From: Erythrobacter sp.
Lineage (GTDB): Bacteria > Pseudomonadota > Alphaproteobacteria > Sphingomonadales > Sphingomonadaceae
Length of the DNA: 64,000 nt
NCBI RefSeq assembly: GCF_024305245.1
Contig: NZ_JAMWYX010000001.1
Coordinates: 372,001-436,000 of the forward strand
Direction: 5' to 3'
Shown: positions 7,386 to 16,223 of the stretch, piece after piece
Layout: the number at the start of each line of letters is the position of its first letter
Position numbering within the stretch: the first letter of the stretch is position 1
The notes under the pieces: model-generated
The model's input: only the letters and a program-made list of their open reading frames with translations
Database searches by the model: none
What the model was told of the DNA's origin: nothing
Program-made: the position numbers and the translations under genes

Positions 7386-9686
7386 CTACTTCTTGCGCCC
7401 CTGATGCCGGATATTGCCCGGCCGCCCGCGTTGTCCCGCAATGTATTTGCCCGCTTTCTTCGGTGGCCCACCGGAACTGCGGCGGCGATCGTCGGGGCGG
7501 GCGCCGCGCGGTTCAATCGCGCCCGCATCGGCGCCGGGCAGCACGAACTTGAGCGCGCCGGTCAGCGCGTTGGCCTCCGCCAGCTTCAGCTTCAGCCGGT
7601 CTCCGCTTGTGTAGCTTGTGCCGCTGTCGGTCCCGACCAGCGCCTGCGCCGCCTCGTCATGGCGGAAATACTCGCCGCCCAAGGTCGAGATCGGCACCAG
7701 CCCATCCCCCCCTAACCCGACGATGGTGGCGAAAAACCCGAAGCCCTGCACCCCGGTGATGCGGGTATCGAACACCTCCCCCACCCGCGCCGATAGCCAC
7801 GCCGCGACGTAACGATCAATGGTGTCGCGTTCCGCCTCCATCGCGCGCCGTTCGGTCTGGCTGATCGCGTCGCTGACCTGCTGCAAGCTGGCGCGGTCGC
7901 GGTCAGACAGACCGGAAGTGTCCGGCAGCGATCCCGGCGGGGCGGGCTGTTCCAGCTTGTAGGCATCCACCAGCGCGCGGTGCACGAGCAAGTCGGCATA
8001 GCGGCGGATCGGCGAGGTGAAGTGCGCGTAAGACCCAAGGCTCAATCCGAAGTGCCCGGCATTGGCGGGGCCGTAATAGGCCTGCGTCTGGCTGCGCAGC
8101 ACCGCCTCCATCACCAGCGCCTTTTCCGCCTCGTCGGTAACGTCCTTTAGCATCCGGTTGAATAGGCCCGGCGTCACCACCTGACCGAGCGCCAGTTTCT
8201 TGTCCATCGTGGCAAGGTAATCGCGCAGCGCGATCAACTTTTCGCGGCTCGGCGGTTCATGGACGCGGTAGATAACTGGCGCGGTTTTCGCCTCCAGCGC
8301 CTTGGCCGCGGCGACATTGGCAGCGATCATGAAGTCTTCCACCACGCGGTGCGCGTCGAGCCGTTCGCGCAGGGCGATTTCGGCGATCTGGCCCTCGGCG
8401 TTCAACACCACGCGCCGTTCCGGCAGTTCGAGCGCGAGCGGATCGCGGGCATCGCGCGCGGCGGAGAGCGCCTTCCATGCGTCCCATAGGTGCGCCAGAT
8501 ATTCGGGCGGATTGCCGCTATCGACGGCCTTCTGCGCATCCTCATAGGCAATGTTGTGCGCAATCCGCACCAGTGCGCGGGTGAAGCGGAAGCTCGACAC
8601 CTTGCCATCGGCGTTGATGTGCAGATGGCAGGCCATCGCCGCGCGGTCCTCGCCTTCCTTCAGCGAACAGACATCGGCTGACAGGATTTCGGGCAGCATC
8701 GGCACCACGCGGTCGGGGAAATAGACCGAATTGCCGCGCTTCCGCGCCTCACGGTCGAGCGCCGAGCCGGGGCGGACGTAGAAGCTCACATCGGCGATGG
8801 CGACCAGCGCGTTGAACCCGCCCTGCCCGTCCGGCTCCGCCCAGATGGCATCATCATGGTCGCGCGCGTCGGCGGGGTCGATCGCGACGATGGGCAGGTG
8901 CCGCAGGTCTTCGCGGGTCTTTTCCGACAGCTTGAGTTTGGCCGCGCGCGGCGCTTCTTCGAGCGCTTCCTCGGGGAAGACGTTGGGGATGCCGTGTTTG
9001 GCAATCGCGATCAGGCTGAAACTGCGCGGGGCGAGCGGATCACCGATCACTTCGATGACCTTCACCCCGGCGCGCTCGGACCGACCGACTCGTTCGGCGA
9101 TGACCAGCTGGCCTTCCTCGGCCTCGCCCACATCCGCAATCAGCGTGGACTGGCGCACGCGCTTGTCGACCGGCGCGAGCCATGCCTTGCCGGCCTTGTC
9201 GAACTCGACCACGCCCATCAGCCCTTCGGTGCGTGAGGGCAGCTTCTTCATCGGATGCGCGATCCAGCCTGCGTCCGTCTCCTCGGTGCGCGCCAGCACA
9301 CGGTCGCCGCGCTTGAGCGCAGGCGGTCGCTTCGCGCCGGGCTTGGGGCGCGGTTCCCGGATGGTGAGACGCGGAGCATCGCCGGGGGCTTCGGGGTCCC
9401 AGTTGTCGGGCACGGCGATCAAGTCGCCGTCTTCGATGGCGACGATCTTGAGCGTGGTCACCTTCGGAACCCCGCCCATCCGGTGGAAGGCGGATTTCTT
9501 GCCGTCGATCAGGCCGTCCTCGGCCATGTCCTTGAGCAGGGCTTTCAGCTTGATCTTTTCCTGCCCCTTCAGCCCGAACGCCTTGGCGATCTCGCGCTTG
9601 CCGGCGGGAATGTCGGAGGACTGGATGAAGTCGAGCACCTGTTTGGCGGTCGGCATTCCTTGGGGGAGTTTGGGGGGCTTGGGCAT
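7386..9686 (-). CDS. rnr: Ribonuclease R
   Basis: This is a processive 3'-5' exoribonuclease of the RNB family that degrades structured RNA and takes part in RNA quality control. It has an N-terminal winged-helix-like region (about 10-70) and cold-shock-like RNA-binding domains (to about 250). The RNB catalytic domain carries metal ligands D270, D276, D278 and D279 in IDPADARDHDDAIW. An S1 domain follows (about 650-730). The lysine/arginine-rich tail (KKAGKYIAGQRGRPGN) is typical for RNase R and not for RNase II. At 766 residues it has normal length. ATG at 9686 is clear. It is the only complete exoribonuclease of this type in the window, with RNase PH encoded elsewhere (28.1 kb). Confidence 0.96.
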   Translation of the reverse strand: MPKPPKLPQGMPTAKQVLDFIQSSDIPAGKREIAKAFGLKGQEKIKLKALLKDMAEDGLIDGKKSAFHRMGGVPKVTTLKIVAIEDGDLIAVPDNWDPEAPGDAPRLTIREPRPKPGAKRPPALKRGDRVLARTEETDAGWIAHPMKKLPSRTEGLMGVVEFDKAGKAWLAPVDKRVRQSTLIADVGEAEEGQLVIAERVGRSERAGVKVIEVIGDPLAPRSFSLIAIAKHGIPNVFPEEALEEAPRAAKLKLSEKTREDLRHLPIVAIDPADARDHDDAIWAEPDGQGGFNALVAIADVSFYVRPGSALDREARKRGNSVYFPDRVVPMLPEILSADVCSLKEGEDRAAMACHLHINADGKVSSFRFTRALVRIAHNIAYEDAQKAVDSGNPPEYLAHLWDAWKALSAARDARDPLALELPERRVVLNAEGQIAEIALRERLDAHRVVEDFMIAANVAAAKALEAKTAPVIYRVHEPPSREKLIALRDYLATMDKKLALGQVVTPGLFNRMLKDVTDEAEKALVMEAVLRSQTQAYYGPANAGHFGLSLGSYAHFTSPIRRYADLLVHRALVDAYKLEQPAPPGSLPDTSGLSDRDRASLQQVSDAISQTERRAMEAERDTIDRYVAAWLSARVGEVFDTRITGVQGFGFFATIVGLGGDGLVPISTLGGEYFRHDEAAQALVGTDSGTSYTSGDRLKLKLAEANALTGALKFVLPGADAGAIEPRGARPDDRRRSSGGPPKKAGKYIAGQRGRPGNIRHQGRKK

Positions 9687-9710
9687 GAATAAGGCCCTAA
9701 CCGATAAGCC

Positions 9711-9815
9711 TCGTCATTGCGAGCCGAAGGCGAAGCAATCCATGGACGGACGTTAGCCCAAACCGCAACGCAGGGTCATTGAGTGCCGCAGCCCTGACGG
9801 GCCTCGCAATGACGA
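9711..9815. repeat. Palindromic intergenic repeat (CGTCATTGCGAG type)
   Basis: TCGTCATTGCGAG (9711-9723) is repeated inverted as CTCGCAATGACGA (9803-9815), a perfect 13-base match. The left half continues with CGAAGGCGAAGCAATCC, a phrase common in dispersed bacterial repeats. The element fills almost the entire gap between the M28 peptidase stop and the rnr start and may fold into one long hairpin. It belongs to a different sequence family from the repeats near 4.5 and 33.1 kb. Confidence 0.75.
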
Positions 9816-9818
9816 AGG

Positions 9819-11186
9819 TCATTCCTTCGCCACCGGCTCGAACGCACCGCCGGGGACGGCGCTGGAAACGGGCGAGCAATATTCCCCCGCGCAGGCCGAC
9901 GCGCCGAACATCCAGTCGTCACCGCGAACTGGCAGGGTCGTCGTGATAATCTCGCCTTCAGATACTTCGAGGCCTGGCTCGGCGCTGCCTAGGATCCCCT
10001 CAAGTTCTTCGCGACTGGCCCACTCGGTGGCATTGGTGCGGCGCATCGCAATATCGATCAGCTCGGCCCCCGCAGGCAACTTCGCGCTCAGCAAGGTATC
10101 AACCCGCACCGCCGCATCGATGCTGACCTCCGGCGGCATCGGCGCGCGCGCCAGCGCGTCCAAGGCGCGCACGTTCAACTTGGTCACTCCGGCGAGGTAT
10201 GCGAAGTCCATTTCCTCCACCGTGTCGCCGTAGAATACGCCGCTTTCGGTGCGCAGGTCCTGATGCTGGTGGTCGTAATCCTCGACTCCGACAGAGAATC
10301 TGACCGCAGGGTAGCCCTTCTGCAGGAACGGCACCTGATCCCCGCCCCGCCCCATGCGGTCGGTTCGCCAGATCTGGCGGACCTGCATTTCGTCGGAGTG
10401 CTCGGCCGCCAGATCGGCAACCCAGCGCGACAGGTTGCGGCCCGGCGAATCGTTCTCGCCGCCGTAACGGGTTTGTGACGCGCGCAAGCGTTCGGTCAGA
10501 TCGGCGCGCGGACCTTCGGAGAAGACGCGCACCACCTTGGGCTCGCAATATCCGTCCTTGCCGCAGGAATTGCCGACGATGTCGTTGTTGAGCACGGCTT
10601 TCACCGTATAGCCCTGCGCTTCGGCCCAGTTGGCGAGAGTGCGACCGCCGTGGAGGCCCTGTTCCTCGCCAGACAGCAGGGCATAGATGATGGTGCTGGG
10701 GTATTGCGTCCCGGACAGCGCCCGCGCCGCTTCCAGCACCAGCGCGGTGCCCGACCCGTCGTCGTTCGCGCCGGGCGCATCGCTGGTGAAATCGAGCGGA
10801 TCGGACACGCGGCTGTCGATGTGGCCCTGAACGATCACGACCTCGTTGGGCCGCTCGCTGCCGCGCTGGATGGCGACGGCGTTGCGCACCAATGTGGGCG
10901 TCGGGATGCGCGGCGCGGCGGTGATCGTGTCGCTGACAGGCAGGACTTCAAGGCACCCGCCGCACTTCGCGCCGATCCGCTTGAACTCGGCCAATCCCCA
11001 ATCGACCGCCGCGCCGATGCCGCGATCGGGATCGTCCTGCGATGACAGCGTGTGCCGTGTGCCGAAGCTCACAAGCTTCTCGACATCGCCCTTAAGGCGC
11101 TCCTCGGAAACAGCCTCGGCGGGATGGGTCTGGGCGGAAAGCGGGCTGGCCAGCAGTGCGGCGAGCAGAAGGGCGCGTTTGATCAT
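9819..11186 (-). CDS. Secreted M28-family zinc aminopeptidase
   Basis: This is predicted to be an exported di-zinc aminopeptidase acting on peptides in the periplasm or outside. The signal peptide is residues 1-19 (MIKRALLLAALLASPLSAQ). Metal-site motifs of M28 occur in order: QGHIDSR (His and second-shell Asp), GANDDGSG (bridging Asp), SGEEQGLHG (catalytic Glu-Glu), NNDIVG (Asp) and YDHQHQD (His). The C-terminal 110 residues look like an immunoglobulin-like or beta domain. ATG at 11186 is preferred because the signal peptide begins there, although the frame is open further upstream. Length is 455 residues. It lies 38 bp downstream of proS on the same strand, but the functions are unrelated. 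A palindromic repeat starts 3 bp after the stop. Confidence 0.88.
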   Translation of the reverse strand: MIKRALLLAALLASPLSAQTHPAEAVSEERLKGDVEKLVSFGTRHTLSSQDDPDRGIGAAVDWGLAEFKRIGAKCGGCLEVLPVSDTITAAPRIPTPTLVRNAVAIQRGSERPNEVVIVQGHIDSRVSDPLDFTSDAPGANDDGSGTALVLEAARALSGTQYPSTIIYALLSGEEQGLHGGRTLANWAEAQGYTVKAVLNNDIVGNSCGKDGYCEPKVVRVFSEGPRADLTERLRASQTRYGGENDSPGRNLSRWVADLAAEHSDEMQVRQIWRTDRMGRGGDQVPFLQKGYPAVRFSVGVEDYDHQHQDLRTESGVFYGDTVEEMDFAYLAGVTKLNVRALDALARAPMPPEVSIDAAVRVDTLLSAKLPAGAELIDIAMRRTNATEWASREELEGILGSAEPGLEVSEGEIITTTLPVRGDDWMFGASACAGEYCSPVSSAVPGGAFEPVAKE

Positions 11187-11224
11187 GCCGCCCTGTCTGC
11201 CCGCCCTGCGGGATGGGCGCAAGT

Positions 11225-12769
11225 CTAGTAAGCGCGGGCGATCAGGATGCGCTCGGTCGCGGGCGCGCCGGTGAAGATGCAGGTAGCGGTGGCAGGCTCG
11301 CCTCCGCGCGGCACGTTGCGGATGGTGAGCTTCACCGCCTTCAGCTTTTCCACCACGGCATCGAGCGCCGCGCCGGTCGGCTTGGCCCACTCGACCTCGA
11401 CCCAGCCGGGATGTTTGCCGCCGTTTTCGAAGTGGCTGACGACTGCAGTCCAGTCGCTGATCCCGCGGGTGATGCTGGCATCACGCCGTGTGCGGGCTTC
11501 GCCGAACAGGCCGTGCTGGATTTCCTCGAGCAGCGCGCCCGCGCTCGCCGCAAAATCGTCGCGGGGAACAAATTGCATGGCGGGCTTGCCGTTCTCGGCA
11601 TTCCACAACCGGTCGCGGCGCAGAACCGCCAGCTTGCCCTCGGCCATGTCGCGCGGGCCGACTTCTACGATGACGGGCGCGCCCTTGCGCACCCAGTCCC
11701 ACCGCTTGGCGGCAGCCTTGCCTGGCTTGGTGTCGAGCAGGACGCGCACCTTTTCGCCCAAGGCGGTTTGCGCAGCCAGCGCCGCACGCACGTTCTCGCA
11801 ATAGGCCAACAATTCGGCGTCCTCGGGCGTGTCGCGCAGCATCGGGAGGATGACGATCTGTTGCGGCGCGATGGCGGGCGGCACGCGCAAGCCATCATCA
11901 TCGCCGTGGGTCATGATCACCCCGCCAATCAGCCGTGTCGACGTGCCCCAACTTGTGGTGTGGCAATATTGCTGCGCGCCTTCGCGGTCCTGATACTGAA
12001 TGCCCGCCGCGTGCGCGAAATTGGTGCCGAGATAGTGGCTGGTGCCCGCCTGCAGCGCCTTGCCGTCCTGCATCATCGCTTCGATCGACCAGGTCTCGAC
12101 CGCGCCGGGGAAGCGTTCGTTCTCGGGCTTCTCGCCCGCGATCACCGGCATGGCGAGGTCTTCTTCTGCGCATGCGCGGTACATTTCCAGCGCGCGGTGG
12201 GTTTCGGCTATCGCCTGATCGCGGTTCTCGTGCGCGGTATGGCCTTCTTGCCAGAGAAATTCGCTGGTGCGCAGGAACATCCGCGTGCGCATTTCCCAGC
12301 GCACCACGTTGGCCCATTGGTTGGTAAGCATCGGCAGATCGCGCCAAGACTGAATCCAACGCGCCATCGCATCGCCGATGATCGTTTCCGACGTCGGGCG
12401 CACCACCAGCGGTTCTTCGAGCTTGGCGGCGGGATCGGGGATCAGACCGCCCTTGCCGTCCGAAATCAGCCGGTGGTGGGTGACGACCGCCATTTCCTTG
12501 GCGAACCCTTCGACATGCGCTGCCTCACGCTCGAAATTGGCGAGCGGGATGAACAGCGGGAAATAGCAATTCTGCACGCCCGCAGCCTTGATCCGGTCGT
12601 CCATCAGGCGCTGGATACGTTCCCAGATGCCGTAGCCCCACGGCTTGATGACCATGCAACCGCGCACCCCCGATTCCTCGGCGAGGTCGGCGGCGCTGAT
12701 GACTTCCTGATACCACTTGGCAAAGTCGTCTTCGCGCTTGACGGTGAGGGCGTGGCGGATCTGGGACAC
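11225..12769 (-). CDS. proS: Prolyl-tRNA synthetase, archaeal/eukaryotic-like type
   Basis: This class II aminoacyl-tRNA synthetase charges tRNA-Pro. The N-terminal part (CMVIKPWGYGIWERIQ, then CYFPLFIP) and motif 2 region (VRPTSETIIG) match the eukaryote/archaeal-like ProRS group, as found in Thermus. The C-terminal RILIARAY ends in tyrosine, as in that group. There is no long editing insertion between motifs 2 and 3, unlike the E. coli form. The anticodon-binding domain is around residues 290-400. The start is GTG (12769) with GGAAT upstream. Length is 514 residues. It lies downstream of phaR on the same strand. Confidence 0.95.
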   Translation of the reverse strand: MSQIRHALTVKREDDFAKWYQEVISAADLAEESGVRGCMVIKPWGYGIWERIQRLMDDRIKAAGVQNCYFPLFIPLANFEREAAHVEGFAKEMAVVTHHRLISDGKGGLIPDPAAKLEEPLVVRPTSETIIGDAMARWIQSWRDLPMLTNQWANVVRWEMRTRMFLRTSEFLWQEGHTAHENRDQAIAETHRALEMYRACAEEDLAMPVIAGEKPENERFPGAVETWSIEAMMQDGKALQAGTSHYLGTNFAHAAGIQYQDREGAQQYCHTTSWGTSTRLIGGVIMTHGDDDGLRVPPAIAPQQIVILPMLRDTPEDAELLAYCENVRAALAAQTALGEKVRVLLDTKPGKAAAKRWDWVRKGAPVIVEVGPRDMAEGKLAVLRRDRLWNAENGKPAMQFVPRDDFAASAGALLEEIQHGLFGEARTRRDASITRGISDWTAVVSHFENGGKHPGWVEVEWAKPTGAALDAVVEKLKAVKLTIRNVPRGGEPATATCIFTGAPATERILIARAY

Positions 12770-12828
12770 GGACTTGATTCCTGACTAACTCACGCGATCC
12801 AGCATCGCGAGGCGCGCCGCGCTTCGCG

Positions 12829-13404
12829 CTATTTGCCCAATTCGTCCAGCTTCTTTTGCATTGCTGCCATCTGTTCGCGCAGCTGGGCGATTTCGTCCTT
12901 CGCTTCTGCAGCGGGCGCAGCGGGCTTGTCCTTGCCCTTTGCAATGCCCGGCATGAAGGCCCCGGCAGCAGCGCGCATCATCGCCATATTGGTTTCATGG
13001 ATCGCGGCGAAGGGATTGCCGGTCATGCCCTTTTCGAAAGCTTCGCGAATCTTCGACTGGTTGTCGCGGAAGTTCGTCATGCTGGCTTCGAGATAGGATG
13101 GCATCAGAGCCTGCATCGAATTGCCGTACATCCCGATCAGCTGGCGCAGGAAGCTTACCGGCAGCATCTGCTCGCCATTGGCCTCTTCATCCATGATGAT
13201 CTGGGTCAGGATCGAATGCGTGATGTCGTCACCGCTTTTGGCGTCGAGTACCTGAAAATCGATGTTCTCGCGCACCATCCGGGCCAGATCCTCAAGCGTG
13301 ATATAGCTCGACGAGGCGGTGTTGTAGAGCCGCCGGTTGGCGTACTTCTTGATGATTACCACACCGCCGTTTTCGCCCGATGCCGCCTTCGACCTGCCGA
13401 CCAT
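12829..13404 (-). CDS. phaR: Polyhydroxyalkanoate synthesis repressor PhaR
   Basis: This is a DNA-binding regulator that senses polyhydroxyalkanoate and represses phasin and related genes. The N-terminal domain (about 15-80) contains KKYANRRLYNTASSSYITLEDL, the hallmark of the PHB/PHA accumulation-regulator DNA-binding domain. The following LTQIIMDEEANGEQMLPVSF segment fits the second PHB_acc domain. The C-terminal 50 residues are Ala/Lys-rich and end in a short coiled coil (EIAQLREQMAAMQKKLDELG). ATG start at 13404 and length 191 are normal. The PHA synthase and phasin genes are not in the window. Confidence 0.93.
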   Translation of the reverse strand: MVGRSKAASGENGGVVIIKKYANRRLYNTASSSYITLEDLARMVRENIDFQVLDAKSGDDITHSILTQIIMDEEANGEQMLPVSFLRQLIGMYGNSMQALMPSYLEASMTNFRDNQSKIREAFEKGMTGNPFAAIHETNMAMMRAAAGAFMPGIAKGKDKPAAPAAEAKDEIAQLREQMAAMQKKLDELGK

Positions 13405-13482
13405 TATGTTATCCTGTCAGTTGACGCTGACCCGCCTTAGCACCTGCACAAGCTGCAGTGCAATATAAGTGACAGCGAAAGC

Positions 13483-14529
13483 TTACCCCCGGCGTAGACG
13501 CTGGCCGATCACCGTCAGCAGTTCATAAGGCGATAGAATAGTTTGCTGCGCACAATTTGCGATATCCCAAGGCACCTGCAGCCAATCGCCCGCCGCCACA
13601 TCGGGCGCGGCGGAAAGGTCGACCACCACCATGTCCATCGAAACCTTACCAAGGATCGGCAACCTGCGACCCTGATGGTGCAATGCGTTGCCGACCCCGC
13701 GCAGGCGCAGGAAGCCGTCCGCATAGCCGATAGAGACAGTGCCGACCCGCATCGGCGCAGCAGCGGTGAAGGCGGCGTTGTAGCCCACGCTTTCACCCGG
13801 CAGGATGCCGCGACATTGCAGGATTGCCGCCTCCACCCGCGCGACCGGGCGGATTGTCGACGCCAGTTCGGCACGGGGCACGCCGCCATAAAGCGCAAGT
13901 CCCGGCCGCGTCAGATCGAAGGCGTAGTCCGGTCCCAGCGCAATCCCGGCGCTGTTGGCAAGGCTCGCACGGCGATGCGGTACCTGCCCCGCCACGGCCA
14001 CGAAGGCGTCGCGCTGGCGGGTGTTCATCACGCTGTCCTCGTCCGCGCAGGCAAGGTGGCTCATCACGATATCGATATCGAGCGCGGCGATGCGCGGGTC
14101 GCTGGTCTCTGCAGGTGCGATGCCGAGACGATTTATCCCTGTATCGATCATCAGGTGGCACAGACCGCCGCCCGAGGCACGCCAGCGTTCCGCCTGGTCG
14201 AGCGAGTTGATGACAGGCACGGCACCGGCATTGCGGGCATAGGCGCAGTCGCTTTCGTTGAGCGGGCCGTGCAACACTGCGATCTGCGCAGGCGGCACAT
14301 GGCGCGCGACCGCCGCGACTTCGCCCCAATGGGCCACGAAAAAGGTTCCGCACCCCGCATCGCGCAGAACCGGAACGCAGGTTTCCACGCCCAGTCCATA
14401 GCAATTGGCCTTAACCGCCGCACCTGCCCTGCCGCCGCCAGACAGGTCATCGAGCGCGCGCCAATTGGCGGCGAGCGCCTGCGTGTCGGGCGACAGCCGC
14501 AACGTGGGCTGCGGGGTTACTTCAGTCAT
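13483..14529 (-). CDS. alr: Alanine racemase
   Basis: This PLP enzyme interconverts L- and D-alanine for peptidoglycan. The PLP lysine is K40 in AAVKANCYGLG, and the catalytic tyrosine lies in ESVGYNAAF. The C-terminal beta domain contains GKVSMDMVVVD, another family signature. ATG at 14529 overlaps the end of the MHS transporter gene by 8 bases, which suggests translational coupling. The reading frame extends further upstream, but that part is out-of-frame transporter sequence. At 348 residues it is slightly short but complete. It is the last gene of the leftward radA-cvpA-nifU-like-MHS-alr series. Confidence 0.95.
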   Translation of the reverse strand: MTEVTPQPTLRLSPDTQALAANWRALDDLSGGGRAGAAVKANCYGLGVETCVPVLRDAGCGTFFVAHWGEVAAVARHVPPAQIAVLHGPLNESDCAYARNAGAVPVINSLDQAERWRASGGGLCHLMIDTGINRLGIAPAETSDPRIAALDIDIVMSHLACADEDSVMNTRQRDAFVAVAGQVPHRRASLANSAGIALGPDYAFDLTRPGLALYGGVPRAELASTIRPVARVEAAILQCRGILPGESVGYNAAFTAAAPMRVGTVSIGYADGFLRLRGVGNALHHQGRRLPILGKVSMDMVVVDLSAAPDVAAGDWLQVPWDIANCAQQTILSPYELLTVIGQRLRRG

Positions 14530-16153
14530 CGGCAAAGTCTGTCGGCGGCCCGGAAGGAAGGCCCCACCACGCCACCACCAGTCCGAAGGCAACGATTGCC
14601 CAAGTGTACCACAGACCCGAATACATATCCCCGGTGCTGGCCACGATTACGCCCGCGATCAGCGGCAGAAACCCGCCGAGATATCCGGCCCCGATGTGAT
14701 AGGGGATCGACATCGAAGAATAGCGGATGCGCGGCGGGAACATCTCGCTCAGCAGCGCAGCGACCGAACCATAGGTCAGCGCCGACAGCATCCCCAGCGC
14801 CAGCAAAATGCCGACGATGCCGATGATGTTGGCGGTATCCGGCTGCTGCTTGGAAAAGTCGAAGCCGTATTGACCGAGGGCGGCATGGATGCCCGCGCGC
14901 CGTGCTGCACTGTCGGCGAACCACGCCGGGTCGATCGCCACCGGTTCGCCGCCCGCCGTCACGGTCAGCGAGTTGCCGGGGGTGAGCGTGTAAGGCACGC
15001 CCGAGGCGGTCAGCGTCTCCAGCACCTTGCCGCAATCGGTCTGCTCGCGCTGGAACAGTTCGGCAAACGGATCGGTCACGCATTCGGGGCCGCTGACCAC
15101 GATCGGCGTTTGCTCGGCCGCCGATGCGAGGCCCGGATTGGCAAGGCTACCCATCATCCAGAACAGCGGAAACAGCAGCGCCAGCGTCAACGCAGCGCCG
15201 ATGATGATCGGCAGCTTGCGACCCACCCGGTCGGACCATTTGCCGACGAAAATGTAGAAACTCATGGCGATCAGGCCGGACACCAGCAGCACCAGTTCCA
15301 CCGTCTGATCTTCGACATGCATCGGCCCGCGCAGAAAGCTCATGCCAGAGAAGAAGGCAGTGTACCAGATTGTCGTCAGAACGCCGGTGATGCCGAACAG
15401 CGCGACGAAAATACGCTTGGGGTTGCCGGGATAGGTGAAGCTTTCGACGAAGGGATTACCCGACGTCTCGCCCGCCTCCTTCATCGCCTGGAACACCGGG
15501 CTTTCCGACAGCTTCAGCCGCATCCACAGCGATATGGCCAGAAGGATGAGCGACAGCAGGAACGGCACGCGCCAGCCCCACGCCGCGAAGTCATCCGCGG
15601 GGATCAGGAAGCGGCATGCCAGCACGACGATGATCGACAGCACGAACCCGCCGGCAACGCTCGCCTGAATGAAGCTGGTGTAAAAGCCGCGCTTTTCGGG
15701 CGGCGCGTGTTCGGCGACATAGATCGCCGCGCCGCCATATTCGCCGCCCAGCGCCAGCCCCTGCAATACCCGCAGCAGGATGACGATGATCGGCGCGGCC
15801 ATGCCGATGGTGTCGACCGTCGGGATCAGGCCCACTCCGGCAGTGGCAATGCCCATCAACGTGACCGTGACGAGGAAGGTATATTTGCGCCCCAGCTTGT
15901 CGCCCAGAAAGCCGAACAGGATCGCGCCGAGCGGCCGGAACGCAAAGCCGACTGCGAAGGTCGACCACACCAGCAGCAGGCCCAGCGTTTCGTTGTCGGT
16001 GGCGTAGAACGCATCTTTGAGGATGTAGGCGAGCGTGCCGTAGATGAAGAAATCGTACCATTCGAAAATGGTGCCCGCGCTCGACGCGCCGATTACCAGG
16101 CGGATTTCCTTCTCGCTCGGCTCGCGGTCTGCGAGCGCCTGCGCTTCTGCCAT
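14522..16153 (-). CDS. MFS transporter, metabolite:H+ symporter (MHS) family, with extra periplasmic domain
   Basis: This is a twelve-helix inner-membrane permease of the MHS group (relatives ProP and KgtP), likely a proton symporter for a small organic acid or zwitterion. Conserved MHS features are GTIFEWYDFFIYG near residue 30, GDKLGRK at 84-90 and GGEYGGAAIYVAEHAPPEKRG around 137-156. Residues of about 338-441, between two late helices, form a hydrophilic insertion with two cysteines (C358, C374) that may make a disulfide, which ordinary MHS proteins of about 430 residues lack. ATG at 16153 has AAGGGGA ten bases upstream. Total length is 543. The substrate cannot be predicted. It overlaps alr by 8 bases. 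Confidence 0.88.
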   Translation of the reverse strand: MAEAQALADREPSEKEIRLVIGASSAGTIFEWYDFFIYGTLAYILKDAFYATDNETLGLLLVWSTFAVGFAFRPLGAILFGFLGDKLGRKYTFLVTVTLMGIATAGVGLIPTVDTIGMAAPIIVILLRVLQGLALGGEYGGAAIYVAEHAPPEKRGFYTSFIQASVAGGFVLSIIVVLACRFLIPADDFAAWGWRVPFLLSLILLAISLWMRLKLSESPVFQAMKEAGETSGNPFVESFTYPGNPKRIFVALFGITGVLTTIWYTAFFSGMSFLRGPMHVEDQTVELVLLVSGLIAMSFYIFVGKWSDRVGRKLPIIIGAALTLALLFPLFWMMGSLANPGLASAAEQTPIVVSGPECVTDPFAELFQREQTDCGKVLETLTASGVPYTLTPGNSLTVTAGGEPVAIDPAWFADSAARRAGIHAALGQYGFDFSKQQPDTANIIGIVGILLALGMLSALTYGSVAALLSEMFPPRIRYSSMSIPYHIGAGYLGGFLPLIAGVIVASTGDMYSGLWYTWAIVAFGLVVAWWGLPSGPPTDFADD

Positions 16154-16223
16154 GTCGATCAATCCCCTTTTGCCACCACGCATGGCTGTGCCGCCGCGCA
16201 TGGATGCGCCTTTGGCAAGACCT

